A stretch of 64,000 nucleotides of DNA. Origin: Flavobacterium frigoris (GTDB lineage Bacteria; Bacteroidota; Bacteroidia; Flavobacteriales; Flavobacteriaceae). The DNA lies in the NCBI RefSeq assembly GCF_900111075.1, contig NZ_FOFZ01000009.1, positions 1-64,000 of the forward strand. The letters are read 5' to 3'. Of the stretch, positions 53,093 through 61,558 are shown in pieces (positions within the stretch are counted from its first letter, which is position 1; the number at the start of each line of letters is the position of its first letter). Made by a program: the position numbers and the translations under genes. A model generated the notes under the pieces. The model did no database searches, had not been told where the DNA came from, and saw nothing but the letters and a program-made list of their open reading frames with translations.

Positions 53093-56000
53093 TTTTTTAA
53101 TTCATTCTGTAGCAGATTCGTAAGTACTGCAATATTAATTCTTGAGTCCTTTCCTAGCAAATTTTTCAGCTCTGCTTCCTTGTTTTCAATTTCCTTCGTT
53201 TTGTTCTTTGGTAAACGTACTAAATTTTTCTTTAATCCATCAACAAAAGAGGTAATCTCTATCTGAAAAATATTTTCATGATCTTCATTATAATTATTTC
53301 TACCTAATTCACAAAGATTATCAAGTTCTTTAATCATTTCAGAAAACAAGGAATAAAGTTTTATTTCTTCATCATCAGTAATATTTTCCAAAGTTTTTCC
53401 CAAGCATACTTGTACCAATGAATTGAGCCAAGCTTCTTTGTCATCAAGAGGTGAATTAATTCTTTGAATAAATGCCTTCTGTTCTGTTTTAAGAAAATGT
53501 TTCTTAATATCCGCATATCTCTTTTTTAATTCTGTTTTATATCCTTCAAAATCAAGGGACTGTCCGACGATATCTTCGGAGACAAAATTTTCAAAGCGTT
53601 CAATTAAATGACCATAGCTGAACCTGATTTCTTTGATACTTACCTGTAGGTCGGTCATGTATTTCTCGAGCTGGCTATGGTTTTTTTGCAACTGTGTTAC
53701 ACTATAACCCATAGCGGAAGGAAAGTCTTCAAAAAACGCCTTCTCTGGATCTTTAGACAATGCAATGGCAGACCTTAATCTTATGGATTGAGCACTAATA
53801 CGCTCCGTATTTTTAGAATAAAAATTAATATCTTTTGCATAGAACTTTAAAAAAGGCTTAATTGTTTCAATAAAACTTTGATTAGTAAGTGCTTGTTTTT
53901 CTGATTGTTCAAGAAGTTTTCTATATTGATTGAAAAGGGCTAATCGAATTCCCTGGACGTCGAAAGCTTTGATGTCAAATTTTCTTGGGTCTTTTGATAC
54001 CAAATCCAATGTTTCAACTGTCAATTCCGGAATAAAAATATCATTGCTAAATAAAGCAAAATCATTCCGATTTGCGAAGAGAAATATTGGGAGCCAGAAA
54101 TCTATGAACCCTTGCTTTAACTTAAAAGGTTTACCGAGCATCAAATTTGTAAAATCTTGGAGGTTACGTTTACTATGTTTGGCAGAGTTTAAAAATTCAA
54201 GACCTAAATCCCAAAGCAAATCATAACTTTCATTAGTTGGCCTCGTTAAATCAAAAGAACCATTTCCAGTATCTGCATGCATACCTGTCTCCACTAATAA
54301 ACTTAAATAGATAGTTTTATCTGGCGGAAATGTACCTTCAACGTAACCTAAATTCGAAACATTCCAACTATGTATAAGATGACGCATCATCATTTTTCTA
54401 GATGTTGAAATTACAGTCGATAGTTTCGTCTTGTTTACTAACTCATTCTTATAAATAGGTGTACCATGGTAAATTTCACTAGAAATTCTGCTTAAGCATT
54501 TATTAAGGGTTTTCGCATTGTCAATCACTATTTGATTGCCATTTAAAAACCACTGCACAGTTCCATCATTTGAATACAAATCATCTAAAACTAATTTATT
54601 GAGGAGTTTTATTTGATTTTCTTCTATTTCATCAAGCTGATTAACCGCAACTTTATCCTCAATGTTATCTGCCTTTACCTTCTTTATTTTTAAAATTTCA
54701 AATAAAACGTTTCTTATAGTCTCAACATTTTTATACCAAACAAAAATAATCGCCTCGTTACAATTTCTGGAAACACTTATTAATTCTTCCTGAATCACGT
54801 CATTTCCTATAACCAATTGTATGTACCCATCCACTTCTGCTTCAGGTGCAGTGACAAAGGGTTTTTCAGACAGTTGAAATTCAAAAAGACGAGGTGTCCC
54901 AGTTTTGTAATAGGCAGATTTGGCCGACACATAATTAAATGTAAAATGTTCTCCCAAGTAATCAATAATAGAAGTAGGCATTTCAATTTGAAATGCCGCT
55001 TCTTGTAATGCCTTCTCAATATCTAGGTCTGTTCCTTGTGATATTTTAAACCTTTCAGCAAACTCAACAAAATGAATTATTTTAATTCTTTTAAGTTCAT
55101 CAAGTATCAATTTTGTACTATCAATGCCTAAAGAATATTTTGCATAAAGGTCAATGAATTTTGGATTTATAACACCCGCTGCTGAAGAGAAAATATTTAA
55201 AAGACCTATCGTTTTAATAATTTTAGTAGCCGCATCTTTGTCTCCATTATAATATCCTTCAACTCTTTCAATAGCAACCTTAATAGTAGTCCAATTAGGA
55301 AAATGTGGATTAAATCGATTGCTTAAAAATGAATGATAATTATGAACTAAATAGTCATAAACATTTGAGAGGTTATAGTGAGGATTTTGAGTTGCGTTAT
55401 AATTTGCTAAGCTGTAAGGATCATTTGCCTCAATAAAAGAGAACAATGAACGTTCATTCTGTCCATATTTCTGTAAAGCTAATGTTAGTACAGATGCAGC
55501 AAGTAAGTCAAATGGTAAAAGTTCTTGTGCAATTTCTTTATTTAAATAGTCTCTTAACGGAAAAAGTTTTGATTCTTGTATAACTTCAAAAAGTTCTTCG
55601 AAATGGTATGTCTCAGATTCAAAATTCAGCTGATCAATCCTTTTTGCTGCTAAAAACAGTAATTGCTCTACAGGTTCATTAAAAGTAATTTCTTTAAGCC
55701 TTCCTTTTACCTTATCCCACTCATTCTGCTGACTCTTGGTAAGACTATACGAATATTGATTAAAATCTTGGTGTAAGGTGGAAATTAAAAGAATATTTTT
55801 GGTAGAATCATTTACATATTCCGCTAACTGTTGTATAAAATAGAGTTCGTTTTCAGGATTATTCCTTGCTGCGAATTCAAGATATTTTCCAAATTCATCG
55901 ATGAATATAATTAATCCTTTCCCATTTTTCCTAAGTCCGTTATAAAATTTGTCAAGATTTTCAATAACCAAATCTATAGTCGAATTTTTTAATTTAAAAA

Positions 56001-56325
56001 AATCCGAAAAAGATTCATGAAGAGAATTATAGGTACCAACAAACTGCATAACTTCAAAATCATTCACTTGTGAGGCGATTTGATGATTGAAATATTGGGA
56101 AGTTTTTCTAGCATCGCTCTGAAAAGCTTTAAGGAACGCTGATTTACCGATACCGTACGCTCCAACAAGATTAAATACTCGTGTACCAACATTAAAACCT
56201 TGTGCAATCTGAATAAATGCTTGGTGGGAGTTTGGTGTTACAATATAATTTAACTCAATTTCATTATCTCTAATGATATTGACCGAAGGCGAGAAATTTT
56301 TAGATGTTTTAGTTATAGTATTCAT
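53089..56325 (-). CDS. sspC: Large P-loop ATPase in the SspC position
   Basis: The protein is 1078 residues. Walker A is GAYGIGKS (55-62) and Walker B GLIIFIDEFGKYLEF (D143, E144). STLHQDFNQYSY provides a sensor-like segment. The remainder is long, helical and not assigned. It lies between the DUF4007 (SspB-like) gene, with a 17-base overlap, and the PAPS-reductase-like gene, which is the position of the ATPase in Ssp phosphorothioation operons. I assign sspC from context and ATPase motifs only; sequence identity with known SspC is untested. Confidence 0.6.
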   Translation of the reverse strand: MNTITKTSKNFSPSVNIIRDNEIELNYIVTPNSHQAFIQIAQGFNVGTRVFNLVGAYGIGKSAFLKAFQSDARKTSQYFNHQIASQVNDFEVMQFVGTYNSLHESFSDFFKLKNSTIDLVIENLDKFYNGLRKNGKGLIIFIDEFGKYLEFAARNNPENELYFIQQLAEYVNDSTKNILLISTLHQDFNQYSYSLTKSQQNEWDKVKGRLKEITFNEPVEQLLFLAAKRIDQLNFESETYHFEELFEVIQESKLFPLRDYLNKEIAQELLPFDLLAASVLTLALQKYGQNERSLFSFIEANDPYSLANYNATQNPHYNLSNVYDYLVHNYHSFLSNRFNPHFPNWTTIKVAIERVEGYYNGDKDAATKIIKTIGLLNIFSSAAGVINPKFIDLYAKYSLGIDSTKLILDELKRIKIIHFVEFAERFKISQGTDLDIEKALQEAAFQIEMPTSIIDYLGEHFTFNYVSAKSAYYKTGTPRLFEFQLSEKPFVTAPEAEVDGYIQLVIGNDVIQEELISVSRNCNEAIIFVWYKNVETIRNVLFEILKIKKVKADNIEDKVAVNQLDEIEENQIKLLNKLVLDDLYSNDGTVQWFLNGNQIVIDNAKTLNKCLSRISSEIYHGTPIYKNELVNKTKLSTVISTSRKMMMRHLIHSWNVSNLGYVEGTFPPDKTIYLSLLVETGMHADTGNGSFDLTRPTNESYDLLWDLGLEFLNSAKHSKRNLQDFTNLMLGKPFKLKQGFIDFWLPIFLFANRNDFALFSNDIFIPELTVETLDLVSKDPRKFDIKAFDVQGIRLALFNQYRKLLEQSEKQALTNQSFIETIKPFLKFYAKDINFYSKNTERISAQSIRLRSAIALSKDPEKAFFEDFPSAMGYSVTQLQKNHSQLEKYMTDLQVSIKEIRFSYGHLIERFENFVSEDIVGQSLDFEGYKTELKKRYADIKKHFLKTEQKAFIQRINSPLDDKEAWLNSLVQVCLGKTLENITDDEEIKLYSLFSEMIKELDNLCELGRNNYNEDHENIFQIEITSFVDGLKKNLVRLPKNKTKEIENKEAELKNLLGKDSRINIAVLTNLLQNELKK

Positions 56326-57214
56326 TTAGTATTTCCCATTTATTAAAATGATTTTTTAATTGTAAAATTTGATTTCCGGCAGTTTCATTGTATACAACAC
56401 CATCAAAATTTTCAGTAATCTCTATAATTTTTTTATAAAGGCCCTCAGTATTTAAAGCAAAAATGCTTCCTGGAGAATTGAACCCTGTTAATAATTGCCT
56501 GAAACTGATAGATTGCAAATCTTCAAAACTATCGAGGATTACAAAAAAAACAATTTGAAAAGGTATCTCAGATCTAATCTCTCCGTCTATTCTATACCAA
56601 TCAATCAATGACTCCTCAAAATTTCTCTTTTTATAATGATGGACTAATTCTAAATCAAGAAACATATTTGCAAAGGTATCTTCTATCTCAATTTTGCTTT
56701 TTCGTTCTGGTTTCGAGTAACTCCTCAATAGAACATTTATATCAGTAGCAACCGTCTTTTCATTGTAGCGACTTTGCAAACTTTCTTCGTTACATTTTCT
56801 TTTCAAAAATGAAGAAAATTGTTCTTTAGTAAAATCATTTCGTTCCTTTCTAAATTCGTTAAAAAGCAAGGAATAAATAGAGGCTTTATTTTTTTTAATT
56901 ATCTGATAATGCAACATCCACAATGTTCCTAAATCCTCTATATAGGGATCAAAACCATTATCTCTAAAAAAATAATTTGCAAATTCTGTAGGGCTTTCAT
57001 CATCTTCATCAATAATATTAAATGATTTAATCCAGTATCTAATTGCTGCAACCATATTTTTTCCAACGCCCAAATCAACGACAGCAGATGGTTTAGTAAA
57101 AGATTTGTTACTGACTACAAAATCGAATCCTTTTTTAATCCAAAACTGCTTGCAGGCAAAGGTTTCATGTCCAGAAAATTGCAGTTTTGTTTTTTCTATA
57201 TCGGTAAAACTCAT
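56309..57214 (-). CDS. sspB: DUF4007 protein, SspB-like
   Basis: From the ATG at 57214 it is 301 residues; a GTG two codons earlier is possible. The start FSGHETFACKQFWIKKGFDF and the block AVVDLGVGKNMVAAIRYWIK are diagnostic of DUF4007. In Ssp systems the nickase SspB carries this domain, to my recollection, and DUF4007 genes are found in phosphorothioation loci generally. It is first in the six-gene leftward operon with overlaps throughout, so one promoter in the 57215-57400 gap probably drives all. Confidence 0.8.
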   Translation of the reverse strand: MSFTDIEKTKLQFSGHETFACKQFWIKKGFDFVVSNKSFTKPSAVVDLGVGKNMVAAIRYWIKSFNIIDEDDESPTEFANYFFRDNGFDPYIEDLGTLWMLHYQIIKKNKASIYSLLFNEFRKERNDFTKEQFSSFLKRKCNEESLQSRYNEKTVATDINVLLRSYSKPERKSKIEIEDTFANMFLDLELVHHYKKRNFEESLIDWYRIDGEIRSEIPFQIVFFVILDSFEDLQSISFRQLLTGFNSPGSIFALNTEGLYKKIIEITENFDGVVYNETAGNQILQLKNHFNKWEILNEYYN

Positions 57215-57664
57215 TGTCACTTCTATTTTGACTGTAAAATAACAAAAAATATATCAGGAATTCATTTTTTATCAGAGGTATAATTAAATAGTTTTATAAG
57301 TAAAATAATCATTGATTGGTTAGAAATGCTTTCCCTACCCACAAACAAAATCAAATATTTATTGAAATGAGTAAATGAATAATTAACATATAATAGTGCA
57401 TATTACAAAGACGAATCACATCGCTACCAAAGGCATAGATAAATCATGGATAGTGTATTAGAATAGAAAAGAGCGGGCAAGCCCAAGCGGTTTTAAAAAA
57501 TAAAATCCACCATTACCAACTTCTTTTAAAACTGGACAAGCGATCGTTTATCCTCGTCTCGAGTGCTCGCTTGTAGCGGGGGGCGATATAAATTAAAAGA
57601 GTAAACGTAGTGTTTACCAGCAGAGAGTTTTTGTTGAATATGAAAATATTTTAAAGTTGTTGTT
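57215..57664. other. Promoter gap of the leftward defence operon; no gene seen
   Basis: The first 60 bases to the right of the DUF4007 gene are very A/T-rich and likely hold its promoter. At 57470-57620 the DNA is more GC-rich with short inverted words (GTAAACGTAGTGTTTAC). I found no coding frame, tRNA or attachment site. Confidence 0.45.
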
Positions 57665-57735
57665 TTGGAAAATTGGATTTTACATCAGCTAAACTATAAC
57701 TTAAAAACCAACGCGCTGAATATAGTAATCCAATT

Positions 57736-58041
57736 GTGTCGACACTGTCGGCACAATTGGAAAACAAGTATGGTAGAAACTTTACAGAAAAAAATGTTTG
57801 TAGAATGCTCTGTTTTGAAAAGCAGTCTACAGAAAAACAAAATGTCGTTACACTGTCACGTCAATTGAGTTGGCCACATTTCATAGAATTATTTCCTGTC
57901 AAAAATCCAGAAGCCAAGTTGTTCTACGCACACCAAGTAAGTAGTTAATTAATGAGCGTAACAGAACTTCACAAACAAATTGCAATCAAAACATTTGAAA
58001 GAGCTTCAATCACAAATACGGGATCAATAAATAAAAACAGA
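57736..58041 (+). pseudogene. N-terminal remnant of a DUF1016 (YhcG-like, PDDEXK) nuclease
   Basis: The frame reads STLSAQLENKYGRNFTEKNV, VTLSRQLSWPHFIELFPVKN and PEAKLFYAHQVSS, then a stop. It resumes as MSVTELHKQIAIKTFERASI. This is the conserved N-terminal half of DUF1016 proteins, in which those pieces are continuous. Earlier codons (57665-57735) look related but lie in another frame. The C-terminal nuclease domain is absent and is replaced by the next gene. Non-functional. Confidence 0.7.
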
Positions 58042-58554
58042 ATGGAAAAATACGTACGACAATTAATTACAATAGAATTTGACGACAAAAAAGAAATCTT
58101 TAGTGGTTTTTTGATTGATTGGACTGAAGATTGGATTTTACTTAAAAATAATCCAGTCGATTTTATAATTGATGGCTATACGATATTAAAAAACAAAAAT
58201 ATAAAGGCAATTATCCAAGATAAGGATCACGAATTCACAGAAAGAGTAATTAAACTGAAAGGTTTAAAAACAAGCGCCGCTGAAATAATTCCGCTAAAAG
58301 ATGTGTCGATCATTATATATTTTTTTGCAAATAAGTATGAGATTTTCCAAATTGCAACAAAGTCAGATAAAGCAGTTTATCTCGGTAAGCTTTTAGAGCT
58401 GAATGAAGAAGAACTACTAATAGATTTTTTAGGAACCGAAGGGGAATTTGAAGGTGAAATGAGTTTTAAGCTAAACAAAATTAGAGTGATAGAATTTGAT
58501 ACGGATTACATCAATTCTTTGAAACTAATTGTTAACGAAGACGAGAAAAAGTAA
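58042..58554 (+). CDS. Unknown protein with Sm-like segments
   Basis: I place the start at the ATG at 58042 (170 residues). The longer frame from 57952 is in its first 30 codons a leftover of the DUF1016 pseudogene. The segment LITIEFDDKKEIFSGFLIDW, then TEDWILLKNNPVDFIIDGY and TILKNKNIKAI has the strand pattern of an Sm/LSm-like small barrel, and the second half repeats it more weakly. I do not know the family or function. It is flanked by decayed defence DNA on the left and the tandem repeat on the right. Confidence 0.55.
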   Translation: MEKYVRQLITIEFDDKKEIFSGFLIDWTEDWILLKNNPVDFIIDGYTILKNKNIKAIIQDKDHEFTERVIKLKGLKTSAAEIIPLKDVSIIIYFFANKYEIFQIATKSDKAVYLGKLLELNEEELLIDFLGTEGEFEGEMSFKLNKIRVIEFDTDYINSLKLIVNEDEKK

Positions 58555-58679
58555 TTGGCCGCGCACCAGATGCTCATACTAGCTAGTCATTTAAAGCATG
58601 CACGGAATTTAAACCATATCGTAATTGGATAATGGTATTGTTCCACCTTTTTTTCAACGGAGTTAAGTTTATAAAGATA

Positions 58680-59112
58680 GCAAAGTGCGTAATTCGCGAA
58701 TTACACACTTTGCTATTTGCTTTTTACAAAAAAAGATAAATGTTAGGGATAGCAATGGATTTAAGGTCTAGTTGCCGTAATTTTAAGTATTCAATTCCCG
58801 AATTAAACACTCTGCAATTTGTTTTTACAAAAAAAGATAAACGATAGGAATAGCAATAGATTTAGGGTGTAATTACTGTGAATTTAAAATACTCAATTCG
58901 CGAATTACGTACTTCATTATTTACTTTTTATAAAAAGTGATAAATGTTAGGGACAGCAATGGGTTTTGGGTGTAATTACTGTGAATTTAAGGTACTCAAT
59001 TCGCGAATTGCACACATTGCTATTTGCTTTTTAGAAAAAAAGATAAATGGTAGGAAAAGCAGTAGATTTAAGAATTAGTATCGTTGAAATTAAAGTATTC
59101 AATTCCGGAATT
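58680..59112. repeat. Tandem repeat, four units of 102-103 bases built on AATTCGCGAATT palindromes
   Basis: Palindromes AATTC(G/C)CGAATT or AATTCCGGAATT lie at 58691, 58793, 58895, 58998 and 59101, spaced 102, 102, 103 and 103 bases. Between them each unit repeats ACAC..TTGC.ATTTG, a T-run, AAAAAAGATAAA(T/C)G, TAGG.A.AGCA.T.G and a run ending in A.T(A/C)AATTC. The first palindrome is extended to a nearly perfect 34-base form (58680-58713). Spacers are not unique, so it is not CRISPR. It contains no ORF. Confidence 0.85.
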
Positions 59113-59245
59113 ACACACCATTTTTAATAGAGGGTTATTCTAGTTTCTCAAAATAAATCTGTTTTGTAATGATATGAAATATTTGAAAAAAGGAGGCGTC
59201 TCATTTTAAAATTTGTTTCAAATTTTGGACCAGAACCAGGATAAA

Positions 59246-59276
59246 AAAAAAGCCCTTCGGAAATTCCAAAGGGCTG
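59246..59276 (-). terminator. Terminator of the histone H1-like gene
   Basis: AGCCCTTCGG (59251-59260) pairs with CCAAAGGGCT (59266-59275) with one mismatch. On the minus strand it is followed by a run of nine T. It lies just after the 59293 stop. Confidence 0.85.
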
Positions 59277-59292
59277 AGAATTGAAAATGAAT

Positions 59293-59469
59293 TTATTTTT
59301 TTGATTTTTCTACAGAAACTTTTCTAAACTCTTTTAAAAGTTTCTCTAGTTCCAAAGTTGATTTACGAGCTCTTGGTCCGGCTGCTTTGACACCTTTCTC
59401 AATTAGTGATTCAGATTCTGTTTTGAATGTTTCGAATTCAGCGTTGATTTTTGCAACTAGATCTTTCAT
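59293..59469 (-). CDS. Small histone H1-like DNA-binding protein
   Basis: From the ATG at 59469 it is 58 residues, lysine-rich and helical: MKDLVAKINAEFETFKTESE, then KGVKAAGPRARKSTLELEKL and SVEKSKK. It matches the short histone H1/Hc1-like proteins common in flavobacteria, which bind DNA without sequence preference. It has its own terminator and is separated from the tandem repeat by about 180 bases. Confidence 0.8.
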   Translation of the reverse strand: MKDLVAKINAEFETFKTESESLIEKGVKAAGPRARKSTLELEKLLKEFRKVSVEKSKK

Positions 59470-59627
59470 TATAGTATGTATTAAGTTAGGGCGCAAAAAT
59501 AGAATTTTGCTCCAAAGACAGAAATAATTTGATGTTAAATTTATACCCCTGATTGAAGGATGTAGTGCAATAAAGACAAATGATAATTGGTTATAGGTGA
59601 CTTAAGAATGATTGCTCGATTTTAATT

Positions 59628-60494
59628 TTATAAGGCATCATTTTCTAAATACCCGATTTTTACCTGTTCCAGCAGTTTTACATTTTCTGCAATCGTATTC
59701 TGAAAAAACTCAGCCATAATTTTGGCGACATCACTGGAATGAATATCAGCTGTATTTTTCTTTAAGAACTTTTTTATCCTTAAAAAAAGGGCATCGTTTA
59801 AAAGAGCGATTTTACCCATGTCTCTCCCTAAAACTCTGGCAGCGATCCAATGGAGGTTAATATCTTTATCTCCAAAAAGATCATTATGGTTTTCATATAT
59901 TTCATCGGCATACATATCAAAAAAATGTTTAAGGATTTTACTGATGTCTTTGATATCGTCGCGTCTTATTTCGGGACGCTCTTGAAAAGCAATTAATTTG
60001 AGCAGTACAATGCCGGGTAAGGTGCAAAATTTAAAACGATGTTTTTCTTCTAGCTCAGCTTCCGGAAGACCGGAATCATATATTTCTTTGAAGCCTGGCA
60101 TATTGAGACTGGTAAGGCCGGTACCTTCAACCGTTATATTTGAGGGTTTGGCTTCTATTTCTCCAAAAGGCATTAAATCTATTTGTATGATGTTTTTCCA
60201 TTTAAGGACAAAACCATTGCCTTTGTAAGGGATGAATCCTTCAACATTGATGAGATATTCTCTGAGATCCGCATAGGTGTTTTTGTCATTTATAAAAACG
60301 GCAAAATCGATATCTCCAGTAACTCTGCTGGGTGGTATATCGTTTATGGCAGTCATCCAAACATCGCGTGCCACGGCACCTACTAGATAAAAGTCTATAT
60401 TGTATTTGTGCAACCCATTTTCTAATGCGGTAAGCATTTCTGAAATAACAGGCTGTTGTTGCAATTGCTTAAAACTGATCTTGTAAATACTCAT
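59628..60494 (-). CDS. abiEii: AbiEii-like nucleotidyltransferase toxin
   Basis: This 288-residue protein has a nucleotidyltransferase fold. YLVGAVARDVW (37-46) and the metal motif TGDIDFAVF (D61, D63) are followed by IQIDLMPFGEI with the third acidic residue and a helical C-terminus. This matches type IV toxin AbiEii. It overlaps the abiEi gene by 26 bases, so synthesis is coupled. It acts as an abortive-infection toxin in the cytoplasm, probably by modifying tRNA as known for relatives. Confidence 0.8.
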   Translation of the reverse strand: MSIYKISFKQLQQQPVISEMLTALENGLHKYNIDFYLVGAVARDVWMTAINDIPPSRVTGDIDFAVFINDKNTYADLREYLINVEGFIPYKGNGFVLKWKNIIQIDLMPFGEIEAKPSNITVEGTGLTSLNMPGFKEIYDSGLPEAELEEKHRFKFCTLPGIVLLKLIAFQERPEIRRDDIKDISKILKHFFDMYADEIYENHNDLFGDKDINLHWIAARVLGRDMGKIALLNDALFLRIKKFLKKNTADIHSSDVAKIMAEFFQNTIAENVKLLEQVKIGYLENDAL

Positions 60495-61485
60495 CGTATA
60501 TCTTTTGTGCGGTTTCTGTACATCTGCGGTCTCCTTTATTCATTAAATCGGCATAGGCTAGGAGCGGATGTACTGTGTTTGTGTTTTCTTGCTCGTCTTT
60601 CCAAAACGGTTTAAATACTTTGATATTGCCTTCTAAGTCTGGAACGAGGCGGTAATTTTTCATTAATTCGCTTCTTTCTTCATTGGTATATAATGTAAGT
60701 TCCTCCGGACGTAAATAATTGGTGAGAAGGTCACCTGCTGGTTCGCCACCCCAGATTGTTTTTCCTTTTTTTAGAGGAATATCTTTCCAGTTATAATAAT
60801 CATCTTTATTCAGGAAACGAAATGTTCCTATCGCCAAGGTTGGCTTGAGGCGCTTTTCATATTCCAGTACCCATTTATCTAATAATTTTTTCTTGTTCTC
60901 GATCTGGAGTTCATTCTTGGTTAGCTGTAGTATAAAACCTTCCTCTTTTAAGCCATTGAATATAGTGTTTAAAGTACCAATTCCGGTATCTGTTACTTCA
61001 GCAATCTCGCGGTAGGTACTGTTAATACAATCCTTAGTGAGAAATTGATAAATTACTTTTAATCCTGTTTTAGTAAAGGCTCTATTGGTTGTTTTATGTT
61101 TTAATTCAATCGGAGGATTACCATCAATGTAAAGATAGATTGCATCTTTATTCAGGAATATATTGCCATTCGCTTCGAGATAGGCAATATTTCTTTTGCG
61201 TAGCTCTTCCTTTATCTTAGGAAATATACGTTGTGCAACAATAATAAAAGGATTTTTTGTAACATCCAATTCTTCAATTTTAGCAAGATGGAGGCTTCTA
61301 AGTTCCTTTTTAATAGCGGCATAAAGTACGATGGTATGTTGATTTAAGTGTAGTAGAAGTTCTCCATCAATAGTACTGTCATCGTTAAGTTCTTTCCACT
61401 CCACATGGATCGCACCACCTTTTTGGATATTATTTATAGCATACTGTATAATTTCTATTTCATTCATCTGTTCACTTATTTTCAT
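60469..61485 (-). CDS. abiEi: AbiEi-family antitoxin/repressor
   Basis: From the ATG at 61485 it is 338 residues; the longer TTG frame runs through the operator. An N-terminal nuclease-like or DNA-contacting part is followed by a winged helix near residues 135-190 (LKVIYQFLTKDCINSTYREI, GIGTLNTIFNGLKEEGFI). WGGEPAGDLLTNYLRPEELT is the AbiEi C-terminal hallmark. In this family the antitoxin represses its own operon and blocks the toxin. The palindrome at 61485-61506 fits such an operator. Confidence 0.8.
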   Translation of the reverse strand: MKISEQMNEIEIIQYAINNIQKGGAIHVEWKELNDDSTIDGELLLHLNQHTIVLYAAIKKELRSLHLAKIEELDVTKNPFIIVAQRIFPKIKEELRKRNIAYLEANGNIFLNKDAIYLYIDGNPPIELKHKTTNRAFTKTGLKVIYQFLTKDCINSTYREIAEVTDTGIGTLNTIFNGLKEEGFILQLTKNELQIENKKKLLDKWVLEYEKRLKPTLAIGTFRFLNKDDYYNWKDIPLKKGKTIWGGEPAGDLLTNYLRPEELTLYTNEERSELMKNYRLVPDLEGNIKVFKPFWKDEQENTNTVHPLLAYADLMNKGDRRCTETAQKIYDEYLQDQF

Positions 61486-61506
61486 TGTTCGCGAAAACGT
61501 GAACAA
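61485..61506. promoter_or_regulatory. Palindromic operator of abiEi-abiEii
   Basis: TTGTTCGCG and CGTGAACAA flank AAAA, a 22-base near-perfect palindrome that touches the abiEi start codon. Its position is right for autorepression by AbiEi, which is known to bind inverted repeats in its promoter. Confidence 0.65.
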
Positions 61507-61558
61507 TAATAATTAATGAACAAATATACTATTATTATCTTTACAAACTATAAATACT

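Noticed and set aside
58680..59112. CRISPR array
   Set aside because: The repeat unit is about 102 bases, the spacers are themselves similar and no cas gene is present.
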